Shown in pieces: positions 34,292 through 45,130 of a DNA stretch of 64,000 nt (position 1 is its first letter; the number at the start of each line of letters is the position of its first letter). A program made the translations under genes and the position numbers. The notes below the pieces were generated by a model. That model ran no database searches. It saw nothing but the letters and a program-made list of their open reading frames with translations, and had not been told where the DNA came from. This DNA is from Phanerochaete sordida (lineage: Eukaryota; Basidiomycota; Agaricomycetes; Polyporales; Phanerochaetaceae): NCBI GenBank assembly GCA_019973155.2, contig BPQB01000017.1, positions 62,001 to 126,000 of the forward strand, read 5' to 3'.

Positions 34292-37200
34292 ATGCACCTT
34301 CAGCTTGTACGTCGTTGTCCCGCCGCCTGGCCTTCGAGCTTCCACTCACTTTGGCATAGCGCACGACCACCCTGGCCGCCGCCGCCTATGAGGCCGGCAT
34401 CCGCGTCTACAGCAAGACGGCGGAGTACAGGATCCAAGAGATCGCCAACGACATCTCGGACGAGATGCTCGCCAAGGCGGTCAAGGAGGACATCAAGGGT
34501 GAGCACCGCGTGCGCGCTGCCCGCCTCCCCTGCTGACCCGCCGTCGCGCAGGCACGATCCTCCAGAACAAGGGCTGGCGCGCGGGCACTCTTCCCGCCGT
34601 CAAGTGCCACTCGGACAGCGCGCTCGCGACCTTCGCCGTGCGCCCCCTCCCCCCGCTTCTCGCGCGCAACTACTGACGCCGCCACAGGCCGGCAAGGACG
34701 CGCAGTCGCTCTTCTACCAGGACGACGCGAAGGCGATCCGCGAGTACCGCTTCGCGGGCGACAAGTGGGCGCCCGCGGACTTCGAGCAGAAGAACGCGCT
34801 CATCGGCACGAACATCGCCGTCGTGCACTCCGCGGACGCCAAGCGCGTCGTGCTCTTCTTCCAGGACAATGACGGCTGGATCTGTTCGCGGTACGCGCCG
34901 CTGTGCCTGCATGTATGCGCGCTGGTGCTGATGTTCGTTGGACAGCGCGGCCACTGCCGACAAGTGGACTGCTACTGGCGTCAAGTGGGCGAAGGACTGT
35001 GTGCGCATCGTCCCCGCGGCCTACGGCACGGGCATTGGCGCGACGGGCTGGAACGGTGAGCAAACCCCATCTCATGCCTGCGGACACAATCTGAGCGCAT
35101 GAGCAGATCTGAAGGAGATCCGCCTGTACTACCAGGGCGTCGATAGCTGTATCTACGAGCTTGCCGGCAACTTCGAGACCGGGAAATTGTACGTGCTCGC
35201 GATGGTCACTCGTACTCCATGCGTACTGACGGTATCGTCTAGCACGTCGCCGAACCTGCCGCTCCTGAAATACTTCCACCCCATCGGGGACATCACCGCC
35301 GTCTCGTGGAACGGTGCCTCGGGCCTCGAGATTCGGTGGGTACCGCATAGCTGCCGAACTAGGCGCAGGCGCTGACCGAGACTGCCCAGCCTCTACCTCC
35401 AGAATGACAAGCAGGAGATCGTGGAGTGGGGCTGGAACGGCATGACGTGGTTCGGGTACGTACCTCGACTCGCGTCACAATTAAGCGGCATCTCACGCAG
35501 CATCTCAGCGGAGGCTTCAAGCGCAAGGCTCTGCCGAACGCAGACGTGATCGCCTTCGTCCGCCCGGCCCCGTCGAAGTCCAACATGGTCCTGAACGTCC
35601 TGTGGGCTGGCGAGGACCAGGTACATAAAGCCGTCCCACGCACGCAGCGCCGCTCTGACATGCTTCCGACAGAAACTCTACCAGTGCGTCTACCCCGGCG
35701 ACAGCACCGGCAGCTGGTACGACCCCACGGCGCTCGTCACCCTGCAGTACGTCGGCGAGTACGCCGGCTCGTGGCAGGGCCAGCAGTGGTCTGGTGCGCA
35801 TCCTCGTGTTCGCATCGACGGGCGTAGCTGACGCCATTGCAGACGCCGGCCTCGGCATCGAGAGCAAGCGGATCGCGAAGGTCGTCGTGCGCTCCGGCGA
35901 CGTCATCGACGCGGTGCGCCTCGTCTTCACGGACGGCTCGTCGAGCCTCTCGCACGGCGGCGTCGGCGGCGGCGAGAACGTGTTCGAGCTCGCCTCCGGC
36001 GAGGAGATCGTGAAGATCCGCTACTCTGCGGACAAGAACTTCATCACGCGCCTGCAGTTCGTGACCTCGGATGGTGAGAGCGGCTGTAGCATTCTCGGGA
36101 ACTCGAAGCTCACGGTGCGCAGCGCGGGAGTCGCAGTGGTACGGCAGGCTCGGCGCGGACAGCGTCAAGGAGTGGACGCGCGACGGCCGCTCGGCGCTCA
36201 CGGGCTTCATCGGCTGCACAAACAAGTTTGTCAACAACATCATCGTGGTCAACGGCCTCGCGGTACGCCCGCTTATCCTACACTCTGCGCCGCAACTGAC
36301 CACCGTCACAGCCGATTTGGTCCGAGCGCCACAGCAAGGGCTTGACGCGGCTCGTCGACGAGTGGGTGCAGGAGGCCGAGCTGCTGCACAAGGAGGTCGA
36401 CGAGATCAAGGCGGCCTTCCTGCAGGCGTGCAAGGACTCCGCGGTGTACAAGGCGAGCCTGCAGGGCCTCGAGGGCCTCGGCACCGCGACGATGGGCGCC
36501 GTCGTGCAGCTCGCGGAGTCGATAGAGTACCTCCGTGATCTCGCGAAGACGCAGGGCGCGGCGCGCCTCCACGTCACGGCGCGCCGCGCGGACTACCTCA
36601 AGGTGCAGGTTGGCGAGTGCAAGCGCGAGTCGGACGTCGTCGAGGACAAGTTCATCTTGCTCGCGAAGGAGCTCAAGGCTATCGAGCCTGCCGGCACGAA
36701 GGTACGCACTGCGCCCGCTTTCATGATGATTCCGCGGGATCTGACGTTTCACATAGCTGAACACGGTCCTCGCTGCGGTCACCGGAGACCTGGCGAACAA
36801 GATCAAGCGCCTTAATGTGCTCCGCCAGAAGGCCATTGAGGCCAAGGACGATCGCACCAAGGCGAAAGAGAAGCAGGAGTACGAACCGTTTGCTTTTAAC
36901 CGTGGCATAAATACTGATTTTTCTTGCAGTAAACTCATCAAGAAGGCCGCAGACGACATCTCCGCGCTCCAGAAGGCGATCGATGACATCAAGGCGAAGC
37001 GTACAGTGCTCTTGGACCAGCTGCCGCAGCCTGGAGTACGTATCCGCTTATGCTCAGCATGGGGCGGTCGCTGATGAATGCACACCAGACGTACCTCGAG
37101 CTTGCCCCCGTCGAGGGCGCCTTCGCCGAGGACGACCTGGCCGCCGACCAGACTCCCGAGGAAATACGCAAGCTCGACGCCCAAATCGTCGCCGCGGACG

Positions 37201-37580
37201 CGATGCGCACGGCCTCTGTCGAGGAGGGGCGCAAGGCCGCCGAGGCGCTCGCCACGATCGCCGGCCGCTTCGAGACGATCTTCAGGATCATGGACGAGGT
37301 CGAGAAGAGCCAGGCCGAGGTCGACCAGAAGAAGCCCGAGATCGCGGGCCTCCTCGGCGCGACGGCGAAGCTCAACGAGACCGTCGCGTCCCACGCGGCG
37401 CTCTTCGCGTCGATCGCGGAGCTCTCCAAGGACGTCGACGCCAGCAGCAAGGCCCCCGAGTTCGCGCAGAAGCTCCTGCCCGTCATCGAGAAGGCGCTGT
37501 CTTCTGCGTATCTCAAGGGTCTCGTTCCGAACGACGAGGTTGCACTGCAGGTCATCAAGGATATCGCTGAGGGCAAGTAG
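34292..37580 (+). CDS. Lec3: AAL-like propeller, jacalin-like and helical C-terminal protein
   Basis: This is the clearest member of the lectin family. Exon 1 is 15 bases (34292-34306); exon 2 runs from 34360 to 34498 and exon 3 starts at 34552. Blades between 34360 and about 35850 repeat the pattern of the fucose-specific lectin family (SLFYQDD, then IREY; LYYQG, then IYEL; LYLQND, then IVEWGW). The jacalin-like module is at about 35850-36260 (DAVRLVFTDGSSS, then GEEIVKIRYSADK, then LQFVTSDG). From 36310 to the stop at 37580 comes a long helical region with heptad-like Glu/Lys/Ala/Leu sequence, including LVDEWVQEAELLHKEVDEIK. The total is about 800 residues by rough count. No signal peptide. 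Sugar specificity cannot be read from sequence here, and the role of the helices is unknown. Confidence 0.8.
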
Positions 37581-38859
37581 CTTTCTGCGTCCTGTAGTTT
37601 CGATCAGGCGTAGAACATATCTCGATTCACGTGTATTGCGTCATGCTTGAAATATATTCCTCGTTCAGTGCTCTAATCCTTGATTGAACAGTCATCTCTT
37701 AGTCATTTTCATGCGCAACATGACACGACAAGTTCTGTATTCATATACTACTTCCTGCAGTCGACCATGTATACGGATGCCCTATCCCCTGTGATCCAAA
37801 GTTGCTAATGTGGCACTTGTTTTGCGCAAGAGGCATCGACGATGAGTCGCATCCCACATGCACATACCAATGTTATGTGCTGTTCCTAGTCAGTTGTGCC
37901 CCTTCGACAACGAGACGCAGGTAGGGCTAATCAGACACACCTTCCGTTGATGTATCAGAAAGGTTGTTTGACATTGAACTGCCGCGGCTAAGTCGCAGCG
38001 GGACTCGGGGAATTTGGAAATGCGGGTTTCAGCGACTGGCAGTTCCTGCGAGAGCATTATTCCCAAATACGTTAGATAGGCTAGTACTAAGTCGTTCTTG
38101 ATCGTAGAAACACTTCGTAACAGAGCGAGTTAAAGATTAATTATCATATTCGTCCACCCCGCGTCGTTGCTAGCGGTGTCTGGGGGCGTCGACGCTGTTC
38201 GCTTCGCGGAGTTTCGGGGTCTTATACTCTTCGTCGCGGTCTGGTCCCTGCGTTCGTGTGCGCGTAACGTCGCGAACCAGGAACCGTCTGCCAGCGGACA
38301 AGGTACGCACCGGGCTCTTCTATCGGGCATCCTCTCATGCTGGGCCAACTCTTGCCCGAAGGTGTCACACTTTTAGGCGACTGGCTATCGCCAACGACAG
38401 CAGGCTATTGTTAGAGTCTGACCGCGGAGCTGCCCAAGTCCCCTTGCGTTACGCTCACGCTGATAGCGTTGGAATTAGGAGGCTTTGGGCCGGATGTGTA
38501 CTATGACTGTCTCAACAGAAATACGCCAGTGGTTGAGGGGGCACTCTCGAAGGTGGTCGCAGCCGCTGGCTCACACGGAGAACACCTCAGGAGCTCCACC
38601 ACGTCAGGTACACTCACCATTCCTCGGGAGCGGTATGCTGTAAATACTGCGGGATGGTGATGTTGCTGGGCCCAGAGCCAACTGGAGCAGCGAGAGCAGA
38701 CTTCACCGCGACAGGTTCCACACGTGCACGACTTCGTGAAGCTCGCGATGGCACCTGTCCACTACCCGAAACCCGGAGGCGTAGAGCCACCGGGTGGCGT
38801 CTCCACACAGTACGTGCTAGGCCTAATTGCCTTGATATTTGCGCTAATTTACTCCTGGG
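37581..38859. other. Intergenic between Lec3 and Lec4
   Basis: AT-richer than its surroundings at 37600-38150, probably the 3' flank of Lec3 and upstream region of Lec4. No gene is supported. A frame at 38469-38660 is too short to judge. Confidence 0.45.
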
Positions 38860-38865
38860 TATAAA
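38860..38865 (+). promoter_or_regulatory. TATA box of Lec4
   Basis: TATAAA 67 bases before the ATG at 38927. Confidence 0.65.
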
Positions 38866-38926
38866 GGCTCGTCTGCTGGAGGGCGATTGACCCAAGTCCT
38901 CTGCGCATTTCTCTCAGTGAACTACC

Positions 38927-41900
38927 ATGCCTCTCCCATTCGTTCGTCTTTCAGCCCACATTCTTACCTTTACGTAGCTTATGCTCCTACAGAGAACCAC
39001 CACGCTCACCGCCGCTCACAGCGCTGGCGGTGTCCGCATCTATTCCAGGACGCCGGATGGCTTCGTCCGGGAGTTCTGCAACAACACAGCCGCCGAGACG
39101 CTCGACGATGCGCTTCTGCACAAGAAGCTCGGTATGCTCTATGCCTTTCTCGTATAAGCAAACGCTGAATATGTCTCAGATATTGTCGACCACCGCACCG
39201 GCTGGTTCCCCGGCCAGCAGATGTTCCAGAGCAGCCCCGACAGCGCGCTCTGCTCGTTCGCGTGGGCTGCCTGGTCCCAGTCCGTCTTTTATCAGGACGA
39301 CAGCGGTAATCTGCACGAGTGGCAGCACCTCAACGAGTGGAAGAAGACTGGCTTCATGCAGGAAAGGTGCCTCGTCGGCACGAACATCGCCGCTGTCTAC
39401 TCGAGCGACGGCGCGCAAGTCGTCTTGTTCTTCCAGGACGATGAGGGCTGGGTCTGTTCACGGTGCGCGAGCAGAGCCCATTGGATGGTGTTGTGGATCC
39501 TGTGGTGCTTACGTATGCCGATGGCCAGCACCGCGACGGTGAAGGCCATGTCTTACTGGGTGTGGAAGGACGCCAAGAGGATCGCAAAGGCCGTTCCTGG
39601 CACAGGTATTGGCGCGACCGCGACCAACGGTGAGATTTTGACCAGCTACTATCTCCCGCACGCAACTAAGTCTGTGTAGATTTGAAGGACATCCGCCTTT
39701 TCTTCCAAGACGAGCAGAAGAAGCTGTGCGAGTACAAGGGCGCCTTTGGTGCTGACATCAACGTCAATATGTAAGTTCCTACCATTCTCACGAACCCATG
39801 CGGTGCTGAACAACGCACAAACTTTACAGGACGCCTGCTCCCAATGGGCTATCCGTCCCATTCGACTACGAGGTCGGCGACATTACCGCCATCTCATGGG
39901 GAGCTAACTCCCAGATCAGGTATGTGCGAGGCGGGGCACCTCTGCGCACTCGTACTGACATCGACGACAGGGTGTACCTGCAGGACAAGAAGTACACGAT
40001 CGTCGAGTACGTTTGCGACGGCGGCAAGTGGCAGCCCAACCTGTGAGTCAAGCCGTCTAGGTGCTGCGCGATCTGGCTCATACGTTTCCAGGGGCAACTT
40101 CTCGCACAACGGCCTCCCGGACACGGATATTATTGCGTACGTACGCAACGAGGGCGGCAAGAATGGCTTCTGCGTCGTTATCATATGGACGGGATCTGAC
40201 CAGGTGCGTACCACCAGCTGCGGCAGGTGTCGGGTGTGGCATTAATTGGTACGTATGTAGGAGCTCTACCAGAGCGTGTGGTCGACCGCTGCGGGCAAGT
40301 GGTCCAGCCCCATGTCGATCGGCAGCGTCCGCGGTATGGGCGAGATGGCGGGCTCCTGGACCGGTCAGAACCACTTCCGCGGTGCGCTGCCCCTCACATT
40401 CTTGTCCACCTGCCCATTCTGATAGTAGAAAGCAGAGTATCGCAAAGACGAGCGTTCGCTCGACAAGATCCATCTCTGTGTTATGAACAACGTGATTGCG
40501 GGCTTCAAGCTCGAGTGGTCGGGAGACAATAAGGACCCCTGGTTTGGGCGGGACGCCGGCAAGGACGCCCGCGTCTTGAAACTCAAGCCCGACGAAGACA
40601 TCACCGCCGTGTGGTACGCCGAGGACCCGGATCGCCAGCGCGTGACTGGCCTCCGCTTCCAGACCACTGAGGGTGCGCTTCTACGCCTCGTTATTCCCAT
40701 CAGGGACACTGACGGGCTACAGGCAATATCTCCCTATGGTATGGTCAGGAGGGCCGCGAGGCCAACGTCTGGACGCACGGCGGACACGCGCTCGCAGGCT
40801 TCCAGGGCTGCTGTGCAGGCGACGTCCTGACCGGGCTGGCGGTGAGTACTGCGCTCTTCGCATGCGTGCCCCGCTGACCGCGTCTCCAGCCGATCTGGTC
40901 GACGCGCAACCGCGGGCTCGACGCGGCGCAGCTGCAGGCCGTCGACGCGCAAAGCAAGGTGCTGGAGGCCGCCGCGGCGGATGCGCGCCTGAAGTACATC
41001 GCGCTCAAGGCCGCCGCGGACGAGCTCCACGCGCGCGAGGAGCAGCGCGTCGCGGGCTCTGCGCGTGCGGCGATGCAGGCCGTCGTCGAGATGGCGCGCT
41101 GGGTCGCGTACCTCCACGATCTCTCTGTCGCCGCAAGCAAGGCACCGCTGGGGGGACCTGCGGACCGCGCGAAGGACATTGCGGCCAAGCAGCGCGCGTG
41201 CAGCGAGGCGGCAGACAAGCTCGAGGATGCTTTCAAAACCATGTGCGGCGTCTGCGATGCTTTGAAGGCGGAGGGGAACACGGTATGTCGCCGATCGTCT
41301 CTTCGAACATACGCTGATCGCTGTCTTTCTTTGCAGCTCACGCAGAAGCTCAAAGATGCGTTCGGAAAGGTGAAGGCCGCCAATACGAGCCTGCACAAGC
41401 TCTACTCGAAGCTGAGCGTCTCAGTCCGCTCCCTTGAAGACACCAAGAATCTGCTTGAGTAAGGGCTGAAATTCGACTTAGTGCGGTATTGGTGTGTTGA
41501 CCGGACATGTTTCGCAGAGGTCGCGAATTAAGGAACGCTATGACCGATTTGACCGATGCTGAAGCTACCCGGAAGCAGCGGGAAGCTGAGCTGACAAAGG
41601 TGAGCATTGCACTTGCCATTTTCCCGCCCCCGGCTCCACTCACGGAGTGATGCTCAGGCCAACGATGGCGGAGAATCTTACGCCGTGAGAAAGGCCGAGA
41701 CGAACAAGAGCACGGCAGACAAGGCGGCCAGAGAGGCAAAAACGCGCCACGACACCGTCACGAAGCAGCTCGACACGCTCGCGCGCAGCCTCGCAGCCAT
41801 CGCGAAGTCCTCCACGGACGCGCACACCGACATCGGCGACATCACCCAGACGCAAGCCGAGCTCGACGCGCTCCTGCGCGCCCAGAACGCGCGCGACGCC

Positions 41901-42113
41901 GCTGCCACGGACCTCGCAGCTGCGGCCGCCGCGATCCACCGCGCGAGCGGCCCGCTCGATGCGCAGGGCACTGCGCCCAAGTTCGCTGCGGCCCTTCTGG
42001 CGATCGTCGCCGAGACGAAGAAGGTCGAGCGCCTCGCGCGCGCGATGCCCGTCGATGGCGTCGACTACGCCCTCCTCGAGAAGACGCTGGCGCAGATCGT
42101 CAAAGGCCAGTAA
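38927..42113 (+). CDS. Lec4: AAL-like propeller, jacalin-like and helical C-terminal protein
   Basis: This is a tandem paralogue of Lec3. Exon 1 is 38927-38941 (five codons) and exon 2 starts at 38993 with Arg-Thr-Thr-Thr-Leu, as in Lec3. Propeller blades lie at 38993 to about 40250 (SVFYQDDSGNLHEW; VLFFQDDEGWVC; RLFFQDEQKKLCEY; VYLQDKKYTIVEYV). The jacalin-like part is at about 40490-40850 (IAGFKLEWSGD, then DEDITAVWYAEDP, then LRFQTTEG); its first strand differs from the VYTDG form seen in Lec1 and Lec2. The helical C-terminus runs from about 40890 to 42113, across introns ending near 41337, 41518 and 41658. It is highly Ala/Lys-rich. No signal peptide. Same inferred role and same uncertainty as Lec3. 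Confidence 0.78.
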
Positions 42114-42991
42114 GAACTCGTTCTCCGCCATCCGTCCCTCATATACACGACTATCGTCTTCCATGTATTGAATGAACGGTGCTGTTTCGTAGAACGATCT
42201 TGGAATTCTATTTGCACCAATCATACACGGGATGTTCTACTCGTACGGTTGCCAGTGAACGTTCGCTGGCCAGTCCTTTGATGCGCCCTGATATGCCAAG
42301 CAAGTCGGGATACATGTGCACGGTCCTAGCAGCAATGCATAAGTGAAACTCGTTCACACCTCGCGCGCAGATTGTGCCTGAGGCGCCACGGGCGGCGAAG
42401 CGGACACTGGCCCGGCGCGCGCCGCTGCTGCAGCACCTCTCGAGACACCAGCGTGTCTCCGCGCCGCACGGACCCGTGCATCTATCTCCCTCGCGCTCGC
42501 CGATCAGGTACAGCACGCAAGATGCGCCCCTCATACGCTTTGCAGGCTGGCGCCTTTGCGGCGACCAGTGCATTGCTCCTGGTGATCTGCGCGCAGAGGG
42601 CGCCGCTCTCTAACAGAATGCATGTGCTTGGCGTGCGCCCCGTCGACCCTGCCCCACACACCGGGGACAACACGCCGCAGTCGGTGGCAGAAGCAGGGTG
42701 CGTGCCACTCGTAGAGCTACAGGCAGATGTGGCGCTCGCCGCCGCCCTCGCCCAACTCGTGCTCCATCATGCATTGCGGTTCACAATTCGAAGACGTCTT
42801 GCGGCTCTGTAATGTCCACTGCAACGCTCTACATCGCGATACCGACGCACGTCGTGCCGTCGGGCTTGCTCGCCCGCACTCCGCATTGTCTCTGAGACAT
42901 GCGGGTGATGTCAACGCAGTGAGTGGCGTTCTACACCCCGCGCTGGATCCTCTTGTGTTTCACGTGCTGGGCTTTTCTAGAAAATGTTAAG
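42114..42991. other. Upstream region of T3 with partial repeat
   Basis: About 42545-42680 resembles 44610-44750 in direct orientation (shared ATGTGCTTGGCGT and CACACACCGGGGA). The two copies flank T3. No gene is seen. Confidence 0.5.
42545..42680 (+). repeat. Direct repeat left of T3
   Basis: Shares interrupted identity with 44610-44750, including ATGTGCTTGGCGT and CACACACCGGGGA. It marks one end of a local duplication around T3. Confidence 0.5.
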
Positions 42992-42998
42992 TATAAAA
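42992..42998 (+). promoter_or_regulatory. TATA box of T3
   Basis: TATAAAA 82 bases before the ATG at 43074. Confidence 0.65.
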
Positions 42999-43073
42999 GC
43001 GTTCAGCGGGTGCAGGACAATGTCCAGCAGCTTCTGCAGCGTTCTCCTCACGACCCCGAGCCCTGCAGCAGCC

Positions 43074-44135
43074 ATGCGCTTCAACACCGGATTCCTCCTC
43101 CTCGGGTCCCTGCTTGCCTTTGCGAGCCAGACCTTCGCGCTCTCGATCCGCGTCGACAGCCGAGAGATCGCCGCCCGTGCTATTGTCGAGGCTCCTCTGC
43201 AACGCGAAGTCGTCGAGTTCATGCACGTCGACAACGAAGTCATGGCGCCACACGACGCCGAGCTCGTGCGCCGCGTTGGCTGGACGTACAAGAAGAGTAC
43301 GTGCGCCCGCCGTCCCGCGCGCCCCCTCTGACCATTCCGCAGACCAGGCGCTGCTGCTCGCTGTCATTGCAAAGAACGCCTGTACGCCCTGCGCCTCCTG
43401 CCCCTTATCTCCACGCTGATTCGTGCCCAGACATCATCAGCGCGTCGTGCGGGAACGGGAACGTCGTCACCTGCGCGATCGGCGCGACGTACTCCGTGCT
43501 CACCTTCTTCTTCGCCGCGTGGTTCTTCGCCGACCGCCGCGCGCTCGACGGCGGCGAGGGCGTGCCGCACTTCGTGTTTGGCCCGACGCCGGACATGACG
43601 CTACGCGCGCGCGTCGAGACGGAGCTCGCGCCCGGCGCGTGGCACTATCTCGGGCACGTCGCGCACCGCGGCCTGAACCACACCGTGCACTACTTTGGGC
43701 ACGGCGGCGGGGTGCACACGCTGCGCGCTGAGTACGTCTCTCATCGTATTTTTACTTGACGTAGCTAACCACGGGCACAGGACGGCGCCGTTCTGGAACG
43801 AGACGGCGCTCGACAGGCGCCAGGAGGCGGAAGACGAGAGCAACGACGGCGGCTTCGTCGCGGACTATTCCTGGAACAGCAACAACAAGGGCCCGTACGA
43901 CAGCTTCCACAGCACGCCCGACGGCACGACGTACTTCGCGGACAACGCGGCCGGCTACATGGTCAACAGCCAGCAGGCGATCACGGCGTGCGCGGGCTTC
44001 AAGGACGCCGACGGCTTCCTCGACAACGGCATCCTCGCGTACGGCTGGAACGGGCAGGGCTACCAGTGGGAGGACGGGCAGATGGATGGGACGTTTGAGA
44101 TCTGCGAGGACGAGCTCGGAGACGGGCCACGGTGA
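43074..44135 (+). CDS. T3: secreted protein, diverged paralogue of T1 and T2
   Basis: Exons 43074-43296, 43343-43381, 43431-43731 and 43781-44135 give 305 residues with the same intron positions as T1 and T2; exon 2 is again 39 bases. The signal peptide covers residues 1 to about 23 (LLLGSLLAFASQTFA). The Cys pair is SCGNGNVVTC, followed by a hydrophobic stretch (YSVLTFFFAAWFF). The first Lys-Arg site of T1/T2 is lost (RAR instead), but the second dibasic site is kept as Arg-Arg (LDRRQEAEDES). The C-terminal peptide retains DSFHSTPDGTTYFADN, the late Cys residues and a YGWNGQGY motif. Keeping only the second site suggests that release of the C-terminal peptide is the conserved event. Family unknown. 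Confidence 0.8.
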
Positions 44136-44327
44136 GGGCAAACGGAAGGGAAGCGAGGCCGCTTGCGTATCTGTATGACTGTGTTGCGAATGTAGGCTGA
44201 CATGCGACATATAACTGGTATCGACGATCGTCAAAGTTCGCATTCAGCGCATGCATCACGTCCTGTGGCACACGGGTCAACACAGCACTCGCGAAATTGC
44301 AGCGCCACGCGCCCAAACATCATCACA

Positions 44328-44480
44328 TCACGGCTTCGCGCCCTGCGCAGCGATCTTCCACGCCTCCGTGCTCGTGACGCCCACATCGACCGCGCGATCG
44401 TCCGTCCCGGGCTCGAACCCGGGTGACGGCTCGTAGTGGCCGCAGTCTTCCCCGAACCTGCTGTCTTCATCATCGTCAGC
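44328..44480 (-). pseudogene. Fragment of a TPR/CCCH gene, C-terminal codons
   Basis: On the minus strand this encodes RFGEDCGHYEPSPGFEPG and then EAWKIAAQGAKP before a stop. It resembles the end of the plus-strand copy (EFGEDYGDG..., MWELAAQGVKPWDDD). The Trp codon after KP is replaced by TGA. A third copy of the same 3' end lies at about 45200-45080. Confidence 0.55.
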
Positions 44481-44609
44481 GCGAACGTCCAGCAGGCGGG
44501 CGGCGACGCCGAGCTTGGCCGCGTCTCGCTCCGCTGATACACTCGGGGTCCACCATCCCAGGAACAGCGGATGATCAGGGACAGCCCGCGCGATGCGCCA
44601 CTCAGACAT

Positions 44610-44855
44610 CGCCAGGTCGGCGCCGCGGAACGGCTCTCGGCGATCTACACACGGAGGGCGCTGCTCTGCATCAAGCTGGATGTGCTTGGCGTCCGCTCTG
44701 TCGATCCGCTTCCACACACCGGGGAGGAAGCCCCGCAGCCTGTGGCCGGAGTAAACTGGGGTCCACGCGCGTGGTCTCAAGCACATGTGGCGCGCACCGC
44801 CGGCTCCAGCGATGTTTGTGAGCGCGAGGATGAGCTTGGTGATGGGCCGCAGTGA
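44610..44855 (+). pseudogene. 3' relic of a T-family gene with flanking repeat
   Basis: The last codons before the stop at 44853-44855 read EDELGDGPQ, matching the T3 end (EDELGDGPR). The preceding 44610-44750 repeats 42545-42680. It is an eroded tandem copy; the rest of the gene is not recognisable. Confidence 0.4.
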
Positions 44856-45130
44856 GAGCGGGCGCAGCAGGGGTCTGGGAGGCGGAGTCGTAAACCGAGT
44901 GGTTCGGGGATACGAGAGATGATGCGGCGCGTGCGCAAGACTGTGTCCGATGTAATTCGAAATGTGGCTGCAGTAACAACATAACCTGCACCCAAGCTCG
45001 CTCCGGCACGACGCGCCGAAGCGCACCTTCACATCGAGTTCAACGCATGTACCACGTCCTGCGCCCGCGTCAGCACGCGGCACCCGCATGTTCGTAGCTC
45101 CACGCACCCAAGCGTCGTCGTCCCACGGCT

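Noticed and set aside
44390..44440. T-arm-like hairpin (CCGGGTTCGAGCCCGGG on the minus strand) suggesting a tRNA gene
   Set aside because: No matching acceptor, D or anticodon arms lie upstream, and the same bases translate as PSPGFEPG in a relic of the CCCH protein.
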